DNA of 64,000 nucleotides from Isoetes taiwanensis (Eukaryota > Streptophyta > Lycopodiopsida > Isoetales > Isoetaceae), in NCBI GenBank assembly GCA_021234155.1, contig JAJEKV010000039.1, positions 9,375,077-9,439,076 on the forward strand, read 5' to 3'. Position 1 is the stretch's first letter; each line of letters starts with the position of its first letter. The position numbers and the translations under genes were made by a program. Below are positions 12,655 to 25,199 of this stretch, piece after piece. The notes under the pieces were generated by a model. The model saw nothing but the letters and a program-made list of their open reading frames with translations, did no database searches and was not told the origin of the DNA.

Positions 12655-13302
12655 CATCCTTTAATCTTCGACCTCGTTCCCGTTTTGATAAGGAAGTTCT
12701 CTTTTTGTCGGGAGCTTTTGCCTGTTTTTATCCAAGCCCTTATTCGAGAATGCCATCGATCTGAGCCATCGGATCGGAATTCTCGAATGGGCGAGCATGC
12801 ATCTCTCCCATGCATGCATGCATTGCATGCATTTTCTGGGGTTCTGGTTTGTTTGGGGATCGTTATTTCTTGCAGGTTCTTCATCGACTTCTCATCGGCA
12901 TTTTCTCCTCTCTCATCAGTTTAACTCTCTTTCTTTGATACCAAGCAGGGGAGGGGTTTCTCCCTGCTTGGTTTGCCAATTCGGCATCTCTTTCTATGTT
13001 GTGACATGTTCTTCCCCAATTTTATCCTTTTCTTGACCATCCTTCAACCTTCGGACTCGATCCCGTTTTGATAAGGAAGTTCTCTTTTTGTCGGGAGCTT
13101 TTGTCTGTTTTCATTCGAGCCCTTATTCGAGAATGCCATCAATTTGAGCCATCGGATCGAATTCTCGAATGAATGCATGCATGCATCTCTCCATGCATGC
13201 ATGCATTGCATGTATTTTTGGGGCTACAGTTTGGTTTGGGGATCGCTATTTCTTGCAGGTTCTTCATCGACTTCTCATCGGTATTTTCTCCTCTCTCAGT
13301 AG
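12655..13302. repeat. 383-bp-period direct repeat with palindromic cores (left copy)
   Basis: A block of about 265 bp at 12655-12920 recurs at 13038-13302. Each unit contains a perfect 10-bp inverted repeat (ATTCGAGAAT ... ATTCTCGAAT) and a run of overlapping CATGCATG motifs. The 117-bp spacer occurs once. The right unit has the same arrangement at 34570-35200 with a 375-bp period. Confidence 0.85.
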
Positions 13303-13344
13303 TTCCCTTGCTCCCACCCGCCCTCCCTTCATGTGTGTGTTATT

Positions 13345-13462
13345 ATAAATATTGTTTTTTGTCGCGTGGCATGCATGACCACCCTCGCTCTTTCGAGGTG
13401 TAAATGTTGTTTTTGTCGCCTGGAACGCATGACCCGCCCCTCGCTTTTCGAGGTTTTTCTCT
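13345..13462. repeat. Two ~58-bp tandem units each ending in a CCTCG/CGAGG hairpin
   Basis: Two adjacent units share the pattern TTGTTTTT-GTCGC-TGG-CGCATGACC and end with a small stem (CCTCGCTCTTTCGAGG and CCTCGCTTTTCGAGG). In the right unit (about 35253-35360) the second hairpin is damaged. Confidence 0.6.
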
Positions 13463-13479
13463 ATTAGTTTTTTGTTGGT

Positions 13480-14015
13480 AATGTACAGGTCCAAGGGTGA
13501 TAGGCGACTTCAGTATTCTCTATGGAGCGTGGGTTTTTTTTGTGGGAACATTTAGCAGCCTTGCATTCGCACGGGTGCACATCGCCTCCGTATTGAGACA
13601 GGACGTTGGGCTCGGGAAGCACGAGAGCAAAGGCTTTGCCAGTGTTGCCACCAGGGCACCATTGAGGATGAATGTCATGCCCTCCAGGTCTGCCCAGCAT
13701 TTGCCCATAGCGGTATGATCGATTGCTAGTGCCTGGCCAACCGTTGCATGAGTTGTTGAATACGGCGTCAGTGGGTTTGTTGATGACCTCCAGGAGGTTA
13801 TGGATGCGGACTTCGGTTGTATCTTAGGGCGGCATTGGCGTCCTACACAATTATACGGCATGCCGGCGGACTTATTACTTAGGGTTTTCCCTTGAAAACC
13901 CGCCGGTGAGGGTTTTTTTAATCACATCGATGTCGTTTCTTTGCTGCTCTCTTTTTTGTTTGGGTCCCATAGGCCAGTCGGTCTCCGTGGACGCTAAAAA
14001 TCTATTCTATTCTAT
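13480..14015 (+). mobile_element. Unclassified retroelement 3' fragment with (TTCTA)n tail (left copy)
   Basis: The region 13560-13720 is related, at protein and DNA level, to the reverse complement of 50035-50320 (shared pattern: CACATC, CTCC, ATTGAGACAG, AATG-CAT, GTCC/CCAGCAT). It is thus a dispersed repeat. Its end reads GGGTCCCATAGGCC, then GTGGACGCTAAAA, followed by three TTCTA repeats (13991-14008). A nearly identical terminus, with another pentanucleotide, closes the LINE ORF1-like fragment at 48359-48444. I infer a non-LTR retroelement with a short-repeat tail. The reading frame is too broken to name. Confidence 0.55.
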
Positions 14016-14600
14016 TATCCAAGCCCCTTGCTGAGATTTTTTAATCCCAGCAATAAACTCTCAGCAGCTACACTAGCCAACATCTGTAGCACACAATTTT
14101 GTTATAACTGGATATTCCCTATTTAGTAGCCAATTCGATATTTACTAAATCCGGCTAGGTGTAGGGTGTGGCCAGTTCGATTTTTTGTGCATGGGAAAAA
14201 CTTATCGAGGTAGCCAATTAGAACCTACGGTAAATTTGAATGGGTAAGGGGGTGGCCATATTACAGCTCACTACATATCCATCTAAGAATCGCCACTTGT
14301 AGTCCTCTAGGATTAGGGTTTCATATATATTTTTGAATTTGACCGAGCTAGCATCTTTCACACAGGTTTAGTTTATTCTACCCTGTCGAGCCTGTATTTT
14401 TCCTATTCTTCTCGTATGCAATTGTTTCCTTATTCATGTGAATATGAGTATGAATATTCTATGAATATGAATGGGATGATAATTTTAATATTATATTTTA
14501 TTGTCATTTTGCGAGCTCTCGATTTGTATTCACGATTTGGTTGAGATGGAGATCCATTCCCATCTACAATCTAAGCTTTAGCTTCATCAATTCAGGTTAG
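14016..14600. other. No gene seen
   Basis: AT-rich sequence, practically identical between copies from about 14180 to 14500 (36110-36400), with no coding or structural signal. Confidence 0.5.
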
Positions 14601-16880
14601 TTTTTACCCTATTGGTCATGCAAAATTATTGAGGATGTGCAAAAGTAGGCTGGCGTTGATGCGATCATCAAATTTATGCGGCATGGAGGAGCTTTGCAAA
14701 GAGAATAAATGAGTTCTTGGGACTGCATCATCAGGACAAAGCGGCATCACTATATCATCGTCTCGTCCACTTTCATAAATCAAATTGAGGGTCTTGATGA
14801 AGGCTATGAATCTGCGGATGATAAGGACTATGATCGGATCAATTGACATAAGATTCAAATGATGATGAGGTTCGGAGGGTCTCAAAATGAGAGTGGCGCA
14901 TGAGGATGAAAATGTACTTGAGGATCATATAAGGAGAGGAAGTGCGGCGATGGGATGCCAGCGAAACTTCAAAAGCGATTGGCTTAGAGTATCCCTTCTT
15001 GGATGTGGAGAGAGAAAAATGGTAAAGGTGTACTATTTGTTCTTGGAAAAATAAGACCAAACAAGTTATTCCGCAAAAAGAAAAATAGTATTGATAGGCA
15101 CGTTGGTAAATTGAAAAGGAAGGTTGTAGAGGATGGGTAACTAAATATGTGTTTCTTTGGTTGGGAAGGTGGGAAGAATACGCATGCACGAAATGCAATA
15201 ACATTCTATAGGAATGAAGAACTTTTTGAAGGAAAAGAAGAATAAAAGCAACAAATTTCCAACATGCGTTTGAAAATTTGAATTGTTAGAGTATGAGGCT
15301 AAATGTATTCAAATGAGGTTGTCTTTGCATTTGCTCCGGCATGGTCGGGCAATGAAAGATTATCCAAGCATGAAACATTGAATATAGCACATAGACTTCA
15401 AATATTCAAGGTGCCATTGGTGGGAGAATGCGGGTTGGGGTTTGCAACTCCACATGTCTTTCGTTGCACTTGAGGAGTTACGTGAAAGTAATTAAAGGTA
15501 ACTAATTTTTTTAAGGTCCTCACCTTAGAATGATACTAATCCATTGTGTAATTGTGAATGTGGTATAGGGTCTACCTTTTAGCTTTGTCTTTGGATGATT
15601 CTTGCAAAAGACAATATGTCTTGGCTTTGTATGCATTTGTATAATGTTTGTGGATTTCAGTCGTCGATCATCTTTTTGAGCATAACAAAGTTGCGCTTGG
15701 GTGCTACGGTGAAACTCTTTACTCCGGTGGTACGTTTTTGGTTCGAGATGGGCGAGTGTAATGTTTAGTTTGCAATACGAGGTTGGCTGTTAGGTTGCGG
15801 ACCCGGTTTCATGCCTGCCCATAGTGGCAATCCATTGTATGGCTCATCGAACAAATTTAGCTTTCAAAATTGCCTAAGGTTTGCTTGTGTTCAAAGGTTG
15901 AGAACCTTGTACATGCGGTTAATCGATTATATTGTCATGATCCACAAAGGTTTGCCCACTTCAAACAATTTTCAATAGGTTTTAAGTGAGGGCTGAAGTT
16001 GCTAAAATGATTAAGCTGTTGGATATTCATAGATTATGCATATTATCGAGTTATCGGTGAATATATTTCTATTGTAGGGGCTTGTGCATAATTAGGCTGA
16101 TGAAAATGAAGCTTGGCAACGTGATCTATTTAGGGATCACGAGACCTTGTTAACTCTTTATGCTCTCCTCCATTGCTTAGGGGAGTTTTCTTGATCAAAA
16201 AGCAGGGCTCAAAGATCAAACCATCTATATTCCGGGGTATACAATACAAGAAAGGTAGCATGTACTAAGCTTGATAGATTGTATGTTGGAGATGATTGCT
16301 TTGACAAGGATGAGGCCTTCTATAGATGGGAGAATCTAGTCTCTAGCGAGGAAGGTAGGAGCTTTTTAGCATACAACGATAATGGGGTTGTACATGTAAA
16401 TGACAAGTTTTTCCTTTATATCATAGGAAGAAATGTGGTGAAACAATTATATCACGGAAGGTGGAAGTGAAGGAATCAGAATTTGATTCACTTGTTTCAT
16501 TTATAAAAAGAGATGAACTTAGGTGGCGGAATGTTTATCGAAGGAATTGCGGTCGAGGTTTTCCTCGAGATGAACTCTTGGGCCGCGATGGATATTATAT
16601 TTCCCAATTTTTAGAACAACGTTACATCACATGAGGTACTGTTTTCCAGATTTACTATTGGTGTAGCAGTCTTGAGAGATCACTTTTGTATGCATGTGGT
16701 TGAAGGTGTGGGAAATACATGATGCGTTGGATCTTGAAGCATTAAAAGAACAATCTGGATTATTTTAGCCGCGACTATATATGCCCAATATGGACTGTTA
16801 GAAAAACCACTAGAGCAAGGGGCTGTTACAAGATTATGGTTGAAGTTAACCCCTCATGATTATCTAAAGGCTGCCTTCTG
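14600..16880 (+). pseudogene. hAT-like transposase remains (left copy)
   Basis: Collinear with 36520-38798, but the frames seen there are broken here by many small changes. Examples are 14677-14690 (TGCGGCATGG against TGCAGCATGG) and 15725-15760 (ACTCCGGTGGTACG against ACTCCAGTGGTCTG). Only short frames remain, for example 16279-16470 (GDDCFDKDEAFYRWENLV), which belongs to the C-terminal half. Most differences fall on CAG/CTG positions, so part of this decay may be sequence error. In either case no transposase could be made from this reading. Confidence 0.65.
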
Positions 16881-17527
16881 AAGCTTGTAAAAGTAACACC
16901 AGCACTCTCTAGAATGCCTCACAGTTATATAGTCTACATAGGTTCCTGCCTCATTATTAACTTCATCCTGCACTGTCTTGGCTTGGTAATGAAGCCTAAA
17001 GATCTTCTCAAGCAATTGGAGGTTAATAAGAAAAACCATAACTTCCAAAACCAAGCATCGACTTCATCTCAGGCTCCTAACAATAACAAAACCTTTTAGA
17101 ATGCTTCTGTCCAGACCTATGCCAACTCAGAAATCGTGCATTGTTAGAGAGCATAACAAAGGAAAAATCTGGTCCCAGGTAAAATATAAATCCCAAATAC
17201 CAGAAAGAAACAAAATCAGAAAAGCAAAACTTACCTGGACATGATAGTGCTGCCACTGTCCATAAATTGAAGTGCATTGTATAGAATCTCAGTCAAAAGA
17301 ATAGAGGCAGAGCAGTTGATTCTGGCTCTGAAGCATTAGCTTACACCATAGTCCCTAGTTTTACTAGTGTTGCCACCATTCTATGTATACATCCTTCATT
17401 TTAGACAGCTTCCTGTATTATCACTTTGGCTTTTATCAGATAACCCATGCATGGTTCAGATTATCATACAATTCAGAATCATTTCATAACAAAGCCCTAT
17501 CATACAAGCAATTGTGCCAGGGTTTTT
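16881..17527. other. 3' flank of the broken PPR copy
   Basis: No open frame is supported. On the minus strand, the sequence CCAG followed by GTAAGTTTTG (about 17232-17245; partner 39145-39160) is a good splice-donor match about 290 bp downstream of the PPR stop. It could be part of a spliced 3' UTR, but no acceptor can be assigned with confidence. Confidence 0.35.
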
Positions 17528-19318
17528 TCATTTTGCTAGGTCTACAACAGATACCCTTTGTTTCAGGTTCAGACTCTGAGTACTTTCTAAGCACTTTATG
17601 AGCATCCTTCCACATCTGAATTGGGTATATGCTTGACATGAGAATATATGCTGTAGAACAAAGGGGGTTTAAACAAACAATGGCATCAAAACATTGCCGC
17701 CCTAATTCCACATTCATATCGATCTGCAAGAACTAAGGAGACTCCGCCATAAACAAAGGCCAGGGTGTGCACTATCCGCCGAGTAAATTTACTGCTTCCT
17801 TGAAGGATCCTGCCGCGGCCAAGAAGATCCAACCATGCAGTTAGTATGCAATATGCCTGCATCCCATAGTAGTCCCTCATTGTTCTAAAATACCAAAGAC
17901 CTTCATCAACAAGACCAGCATGGCTGCATGCAGTAAGAATACCAATGAATGAAATGTCATCTGATCTAATGCCACTATGTAACATGCTGTCAAAACACCA
18001 GGTGGTTAATCCAGCATCACCAAGTTGTGCATATCCTGCAATCATTGCATTCCATGATACTAGATTTCTTGTTTGCAACCTGTCAAAGACTCTACCACAT
18101 GCCTCCTTTACGCTTCCACAATTTGAATACATATCCACAAGGGGTGTTTTTACTGCCGACAACAATATCAGACTGAATCTTATCTTGAATGATTTGCTCA
18201 TGGATACGCCTACCTTGTTCTATAGCACCTATACATCCACATGCCTTCATGATGTTAGAAATGTTACTTTTGTTTGGTTTGATCCCATGATGGAGCATGC
18301 CTCCAAAACATCTTAAGGCATCGGAACCTTCACCATACTGGGCATACCCTGCAATCATCGCACTCCATGACACAACATTCCTTCTTGGTAAATTGTCAAA
18401 CATTTTGCATGCCTCCTCAAACTCATGCACTTGGCATATGTATCAATTAGAGTACTCCCAACAATAATATCAGATTGAATGCCACTTTGAATCATCTGTT
18501 CATGAGTTTTCCTAACCTGATGTAGAGCTCCCAGGCTGGTAGCAAAGCTTTCAATATGCCCAAAAAGTTACATTGTTTGGTTTCTATGCCTTCTTCAAAG
18601 CATATCTTCTTAACATTCAGGGCAAGGACACTTTCTGCATGGTGACATATCAAAAATCAGTGCACTCCATGACACAACATTCCCTTGGTAAAGTTCTTAA
18701 AGACCAACCATGCTTCTTCTAAACCTCCACATTTAATGTATATGTCTACAAGGGCACTCCCAACAACAATGTCATAATGAAGCCCAACAGAATAATCTGA
18801 TCATGCACAAAATCTCCCCTGTTCTATGGAACACATATCACCTTTATGCTCTTAAAAGACCTAATAACGTAAACGTATCCGACCTTTTGTCTTCCCTGTT
18901 GCATAGAATTATATAATACAAGACCCAATTCACCATTGCCAAGCTTTGCCATGGGCATCAATAACTGCATTGTAAGTATAATTGCTTGCTTTTGCAACCT
19001 GGCTAAATACAAAAGATTGGCTTCAACCAGACTTCCACAAGATGCAAAAAAGACGAATAACGTGATCAGCCAAGATAGAAAGGCAATCTAGACCATTGCC
19101 GATCAACAATTTTGCATTACTCTACAGAGTTGCAGGTCTTGCCGTTTTGCGCATTTCATGTAATAAACGCAAGCAAGACCCTATGGATATCGTTGTCTCT
19201 TGTTGTTTTAAATCCGGCGGATTTTAAAATGTCATCTAACAATCTCTGCTTGCTTAAATTTCCGGAAATGTCTAGGGATAATGGGCGACAATTTTTTTAA
19301 CCATCTTGAACTCAACAT
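17528..19318 (-). pseudogene. PLS-class PPR protein, frame-broken duplicate
   Basis: Full-length partner of the intact PPR gene at 39443-41221, but split into at least four frames (pieces at 17484-17729, 17686-18201, 18092-18430 and 18824-19012). Breaks are small insertions or losses. For example, the stop region reads TCATTTTGC instead of TCATTTGC, there are three extra bases at about 18090 (TCTACCACATGC), and there is an enlarged T-run near 18148. The ATG (19316-19318) is present, but 26 bp upstream the sequence diverges from the intact copy, so this copy has lost the original promoter and 5' UTR. It may be a true pseudogene made by the duplication, or a poorly sequenced copy; the sequence alone cannot decide. 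Confidence 0.8.
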
Positions 19319-19344
19319 CAAAAGGTATGAAGTTTGTCTTACCT

Positions 19345-20100
19345 AACCAAACCGAACAAGGTATGTAAGACAAGTTTAGTTAGTATTTCTTTGTTAAAAA
19401 AGTTAACTAAATTCTTTAACTAAATTTCAACCATCTGCCAACTTAGTAGTATAATGTAAATTTTCTAAAAATCATAGATTCAACTTAACTTGTTTGTGGA
19501 ATATACCCCAAAGCTACAACACTAACAACAGGATCTCACTTTGGAACCGAATATTCTAAAGCCATGCAACATCAACACCAGGATTCTGAGTTCGTTGCTG
19601 TTTCGGCGGCAGGAGTATTTGAAGCTTTTGACTAGAAATGTGTTTTGCTGTTTGTAGGCAAGTGTAAAGCAAGCATCACGTGTATTGTTGAGTGGAGAAG
19701 TTTTGCTTATGCGGGCAGGCTCAATGTGGGTCATGCCGGTTGTGCTCTTTTTCTTGCTACAAATGCAGACGGAAATGCAAAGATATTGCAGAATATTAGG
19801 GTACATTATACTATAGTAGATCTATTCATGGCTATAGTTTCGGGTCAAGCTTTTTGAACTTCTTTGTCAAATTTGTTTAGATATAGATTCTTGAGAGCCG
19901 AAAAATAAGCAGTTGAGCATCAGATTTGATATGTTGTGTTTGAGGCATGCAGCAGGTGTACTTCACTTTGACACAATCTAAAAGTCCATAAACAACTTTT
20001 GTGGACATCTAGTTTATCCTTTAGATCAAGCATGTGCCTGCTCCAATTGGACTTCCCAATGTCAATAGCAAATGTTTCTGCTTTATGATCATGCAGTTTT
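19345..20100. other. Junction-proximal sequence, no gene recognised
   Basis: Starts at the duplication junction. Frames at 19522-19806 (-) and 19645-19857 (+) overlap each other and match nothing I recognise. A 9-bp inverted repeat (TTGTCTTAC 19334-19342, GTAAGACAA 19365-19373) straddles the junction. Confidence 0.4.
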
Positions 20101-20117
20101 AATATGACAGAAACACT

Positions 20118-20480
20118 GCAGGAGCTTTTCCATTGTTACGTTGGACCCTTCCGCAAATATATGTTGACGGATGCAAATCAATGGCATTTCCTCAAGGCAA
20201 ACAGGTACATGCCCATGTTATCGGAAATAAATTTGATCATCATGTCTTTGGAGTGGCTTGGGCTGCAATTATTGTAGCATATGCTATGGTCTCCTTTGCC
20301 TTGCAATGTTTTGAGGAAATGCAGCTTCAAGGGAAAACCCTGGCAAAGACACATTTTGAATGCCCTCAAAGCGTGCAGCTTTAATGGGATCATGGAGCAA
20401 ATGGACAGATCCATGAACCTTGCCACACTCTCCAGCGCCTTGCCACTCTCTTTGCACTTTGTCACATACTCTCTCTAAAA
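20118..20480 (+). pseudogene. PPR protein fragment
   Basis: The plus strand reads CKSMAFPQGKQVHAHVIGNKFDHHVF, then WAAIIVAYA, FALQCFEEMQLQGK and, after a frameshift near 20340, KDTFLNALKACSFNGIMEQ. These are the landmarks of one PLS repeat module: the KG+QVHAHVI helix pair, the W..II.AYA block, the CFEEMQLQG block and the LKACS..G.MEQ block. The start, several intervening residues and everything downstream are lost, so it is a relic. It is a different paralogue from the intact PPR gene and lies on the opposite strand. Confidence 0.7.
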
Positions 20481-21931
20481 ACCCTTTCTCTAGCGTCTTG
20501 CCACACACTCTCTAAAAATCCTGTGACACTTTAGCTTCCTTTACCCTTCTCTCATAACAGTGGCGTAGCATAGCTGGTCTCTTCAGTACATGCATTGTGT
20601 TGATGTATCTAAAGCAGCTAGCATTTTTGGTCTAGCAAAGTGCACTGCCAATAATGGATGTCAACTTTTTTAGAGCCAATGGGTTTCCGCAAAATGTGTC
20701 CTCAAAGTTGATGTTTGAGAAGTAGCCCAATTACTCCCTAATTTCTCCACCTCCTACCTGAGACATCTTTGCTCTGTTCTTTTGATAATGGCATTTGATT
20801 CACTTTTGTGATTCTAAACAGAATCAATGATTGCATCTATTATGTTGGCCGTATCTTTTTGCTTTCTTCTTCATAATGGATCTCATTTGTCGATCACTCA
20901 TTTCTTTTGATTTATAAATACAGTAGATGATACTATTTTCTGGGAAGTATTTTATTAATGCTACTGGATAATGACATTCTAGACGTTAACTTTACAGTAG
21001 AGCTAAACTTTTTTCTACCATGTTGTGCTTGCATGAATGCAGAAAGATGTCAAGATTTGAAAACAGGTTTTTGTGCTGAGGCTTTATCATACAGTTATTA
21101 GCAAAGCAAAGTAAGTGTCTATCTCTTTTTGTTCTAGTCAACATGAGTAGTGCACCATAAGTTCTGGAAAATTTTCCATTTTGAGATTATTTAGTTGCGC
21201 TAATATTATGACTTTAGAAAGGAATGCCAAATATGGCTCTTTATCTTCCTATCTTTGTTCCTTTTACAATTGGTAAGATCTTCAATCTGCTTTTTTGGAG
21301 GAATTGGCAGGTTATGTTAGTGCATGATTGTGATGGTGTTTTAGAGATTCCTTGTAGTTATGGTATCTGTATAGGACACAACAGAGCACCAGAGGGAAGG
21401 GAAGTATATTGCCCACTATTTGTAGTCCTCAAAGACTGCTAGGTCTAATTCTAAGATATGAATCCAAATTGACACACGTAAGCATGTGGAGACAGTTTTT
21501 ACTGACTCTGATATTATCTGATATTAAGGTAGTTCACTGTTCTCTAGAAAAGAATGTTGATAGCTATTCAAAGCCAGGAGTTGAGCTTCTAAAAATTGAT
21601 TCAGTACTGCACTTTGCAATTATATTGGTACTGAACTTTGCAATCCTGTACATTGCCATTATGCAACTGTATGTTCTTATCACATTGAAAATCATTCTGA
21701 TAGAGGTTCTTGATGGCACATTGTTAGCCGCAGATGGCCTGCCTGTCCTTTTGTTAGCTTGAGGATGTTGGTTGCTTCTTTAAAATGCTGATCAAGAGGA
21801 ATAACAAGTAACATGATAGACATGTTGATAGGCATGTCAAAGTGGAATACAGATTATGTGTATCCATTTGCACCATACAACATTTGATTTTTCCGAGGAT
21901 TCAGAAAGTGTGTGAGCAGACCATGCTAAAG
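20481..21931. other. No gene recognised
   Basis: The stretch has a few short frames (21224-21442, 21409-21762 with a hydrophobic run, 21842-22120), but none shows a recognisable domain and they overlap one another. It is mostly T-rich sequence of intron or UTR character. Confidence 0.4.
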
Positions 21932-24720
21932 GTATACATTGGAGGAAGAATTTATGGGAGGACATCCCGCATCATGTGTAGTTTTTTTCTATATAATGAT
22001 TTTGAAATTCTTTTTCATGGGAGGCCATATACTTGTGGCAGTATAACAGTAAGTCTGGCCAATTTGTCCATCCATCCATCCATTTGCAGCTTGTTGAATA
22101 GTTACTATGCAATGGATTAGTCCATCACTTTGGTCTATATGGAAGACCATATTGGTTGTTTTCATTCAAGTTCACCACGGTAAAGAATGAACTATTTGTT
22201 GTGTAACAAGGATGCTCTTAGCTATAGTAAGGAATAATAAGGAGATCATTGTACTATTACTTATAGGGCAATATGAAGGAATGAAGAAACCTCAATGGTG
22301 TGTAGCAATACCATTAAATAAAGGCAAAATAAACAAATTATACAGTTCAATTATCCGTATGAAATAGATACATGATTAGGGGAAATATCATCGAATTCTT
22401 GCAAAACTTAGAAATCTTCAACATAAGACTTATAATGAAGAAACCTCCTTTATAGTGCTTAGTAACACCATTAAATAAAGGTACAAACAAGTAAATTATA
22501 CAGCTTAGTTAATTAGATGAAGTAGATACATGGTTATGAAATCTCATCAAATCCTTGCAAGATATGTGAAATTTCAATATAAGATACTCCCGCCAATGAA
22601 ATCTTAGTACTCACAAAGAACTCAACCAATCATGATATATTGGAAAGTCGCTTCTTCCAGAGCTCAAAACCTATTGTAAAATTGTTCACCAGTAAAATTA
22701 ATGCTAAGTACATGAAGCAAAGGTTCTCCTTACAAAGATGGGACAATAAACCAGTTGTTTAGCCTTCAACTCTATAGTAAAGAAGTGAGCTTTTCAAACA
22801 AGCATCTAATTTAATCACAAGTTTTTGTAACGCCTTATCGATGTAAAATTTCATATCATAATCGCTTATCACTTCTATGAACAAACTATTGAACATTTTT
22901 TAAAATGAAGAAATCAAGAAACTTCTAAAGGACCTTTCCATCACATGAGAAGATCACTAGACACACGCGTAAATATCTAGCATTATAACAGGGTTTTTTT
23001 TGGATTTTATACACTTTTGTCATGGTTTTCATATGATTTCACTCGCATATTCATGCGGACGCATTTAAACAAGATTTCTAGAGTGCACCCATTTGTTAGC
23101 CATTGATTTTAAAGAAGAGGGAAAATCGTGGTGGTTGTGGGGCTTTTATTGTTTGCATGTTTTTTGGTTTAGGTTTTAAATCTTAAGTTAATATTAGGTT
23201 TGTGGTTAATATTAGGGTTTCGATATTAGGGTTTGCGGTTATGGCAAAGGCATCGATGGGTCCGATGGGTCAATGATTGGCAATAACAACTTTGAGGTCA
23301 TGGTCGTTGGGATTCATCCAAATCTGCCTGACATTACGAGGTTTTGTTGCCGGTTTGAGAAGAAGAAGAATTTGGCAGCGGTAAAAATCGTGAGCCCGCT
23401 TATCGCTTCGGTGAAGTCAAGCGAACAAAAGGTGCGTAATCCACAAAGAGCTTGGGAATGGGTCACGAAAAGATCCGAATTCCTCCTTCCTAAAAACACT
23501 TATCAATGTTAAATTTTAACACTACACATATTGTTTGATTTATCCGCATAAACATGAAGCAAGCGCAAAGAGAGAGGGATATTTTATCCTAACGCTACGC
23601 ATCTAGGGCACTTAAGGTGGATGACTTGTAAAAGCTTTCGTCGCCGGCATAATCGCACTAGAAATCTAAAGCTCTTCATGTGCTTGCGTGAGAGAGATCC
23701 CCTCAAGATGACATCCTAACATCGCGCAGGTTGCCTCTAAGCGGAAGATCTACTCATCATGTACAAGGTAGCCTTAGCACACACTACAAAAATACCATTC
23801 TTATGAGAAGGGATATTTATTTGTTATAAGCATGTCTAGTGGTTTTATCATTTCTCCAAAGAAATTAATCTATTGAATTGATCATCTGTGATATTTTCTG
23901 CTCAAAATCTCTCGTTTCTCTTCCATTTTGTCGCTTTTTTCAATGCGCATAAGATCCTCTTTTTGCTTGGAAATTATTTCATGTAAAGAATTTTACCAGA
24001 AGACCCTTCCTGCTCATTGCTATAGCCGTGTCAACATTCGATGCTCCAGCTTATTGGCTTAGAGGTAACGTGGATGCATTCTCGTAGCTTGAGTCGCTGT
24101 ATTGCCGCAAGAGTTCGCCAGAGGCTTCTCTTTAAAATTCGAGGCAGACGGCCTTGTTGTATGTGCACACCGCCTTGTATATTTGACATTGTGTGCGTGC
24201 TGGCTTGCTAATCTATGTAACCATATTTGTGAGTATATCCGACTTTATTTGTGAGTATATCCCACTTCTTCCATGAACTAAATTGTCGTTGTATATAAAT
24301 GAGCATCCAAGGCTACATTTGTTGTTGAATTTTGCCACCAATATAACTCCATGAATGTAATTTATCCAATTAGTCCGCTGTATGTATTTGAAGTTTTAAA
24401 TTCTTATTATCTGCATCTCATATTCCTTGCTAGAAGAACTTGGAATGGCTTTGAAGTTCTTGCTACATATAGAGATTGGTTGCCCTCTATTGTGGATTAT
24501 GCAGAACGTAGTGGTTGTTCATGAACACCTCAACCATGAAGGGCTTGGATGTCAAAGTGTGTTGTCCAAGAAAAGTCTTGTGTGCGCTTCACAATAGTTT
24601 ACACCATTCTTTGTATTGCAATATTCGATATGTGATAATGAATATAATGATTACATAAAATGTACTCATAGTTGTTTGCAATGGAAATAATTTGTTTGTC
24701 TTGATGTTATTGTGCTTTTT
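21932..24720. other. No gene seen (partner of 1-2790)
   Basis: Collinear with 1-2790 and equally without coding signal. Many small differences from the left copy fall on CAG/CTG positions, for example TCTGATGG against TCCGATGG near 23260. Confidence 0.6.
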
Positions 24721-24872
24721 AGTAATTAATATTTAGGCCCATAAACTTTACCTATGTTTGCTTTGGTTAGGGCCCGAAGGGCCCAAAATTGTTTTTTATA
24801 TAACAATAAACACACAACTACCATTAACATTATTAACACAAACCATTACATTTAACACATTTAAATTAAAAT

Positions 24873-25188
24873 CCCCCTTAAACCCCTTTGGTTTGGGTGC
24901 ATATTCACACGGGGGGTTATGTAGGGTTTTTAGAGCCCCAAAAAATATATTTACAATACATGTACAAAATTAACACCATTAAGTACATTCTCTCAAATCT
25001 TATAGTATTTTGCAAACTTTAATATACAAAGATACAAAAACTTGTAATGTATAATACCCCACAAACGAGGATCGCTATGTACGGTCCGTGATCTTGGAAT
25101 AAAGGGCAAATATGCCTATCCCGACAAATTTCGTTGTTCTGAGTAACCCCGCGGTGAATATGCACCCAAACCAAAGGGGTTTAAGGGG
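24873..25188. mobile_element. MITE-like element with terminal inverted repeats (right copy)
   Basis: Partner of 2934-3246 in the right unit. The left arm is unchanged, but the right arm is shortened by several C/G bases (ACCCCGCGGTGAATATG instead of the longer C-run version), so the arms pair less well here. Confidence 0.55.
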
Positions 25189-25199
25189 CTATTATTAAG

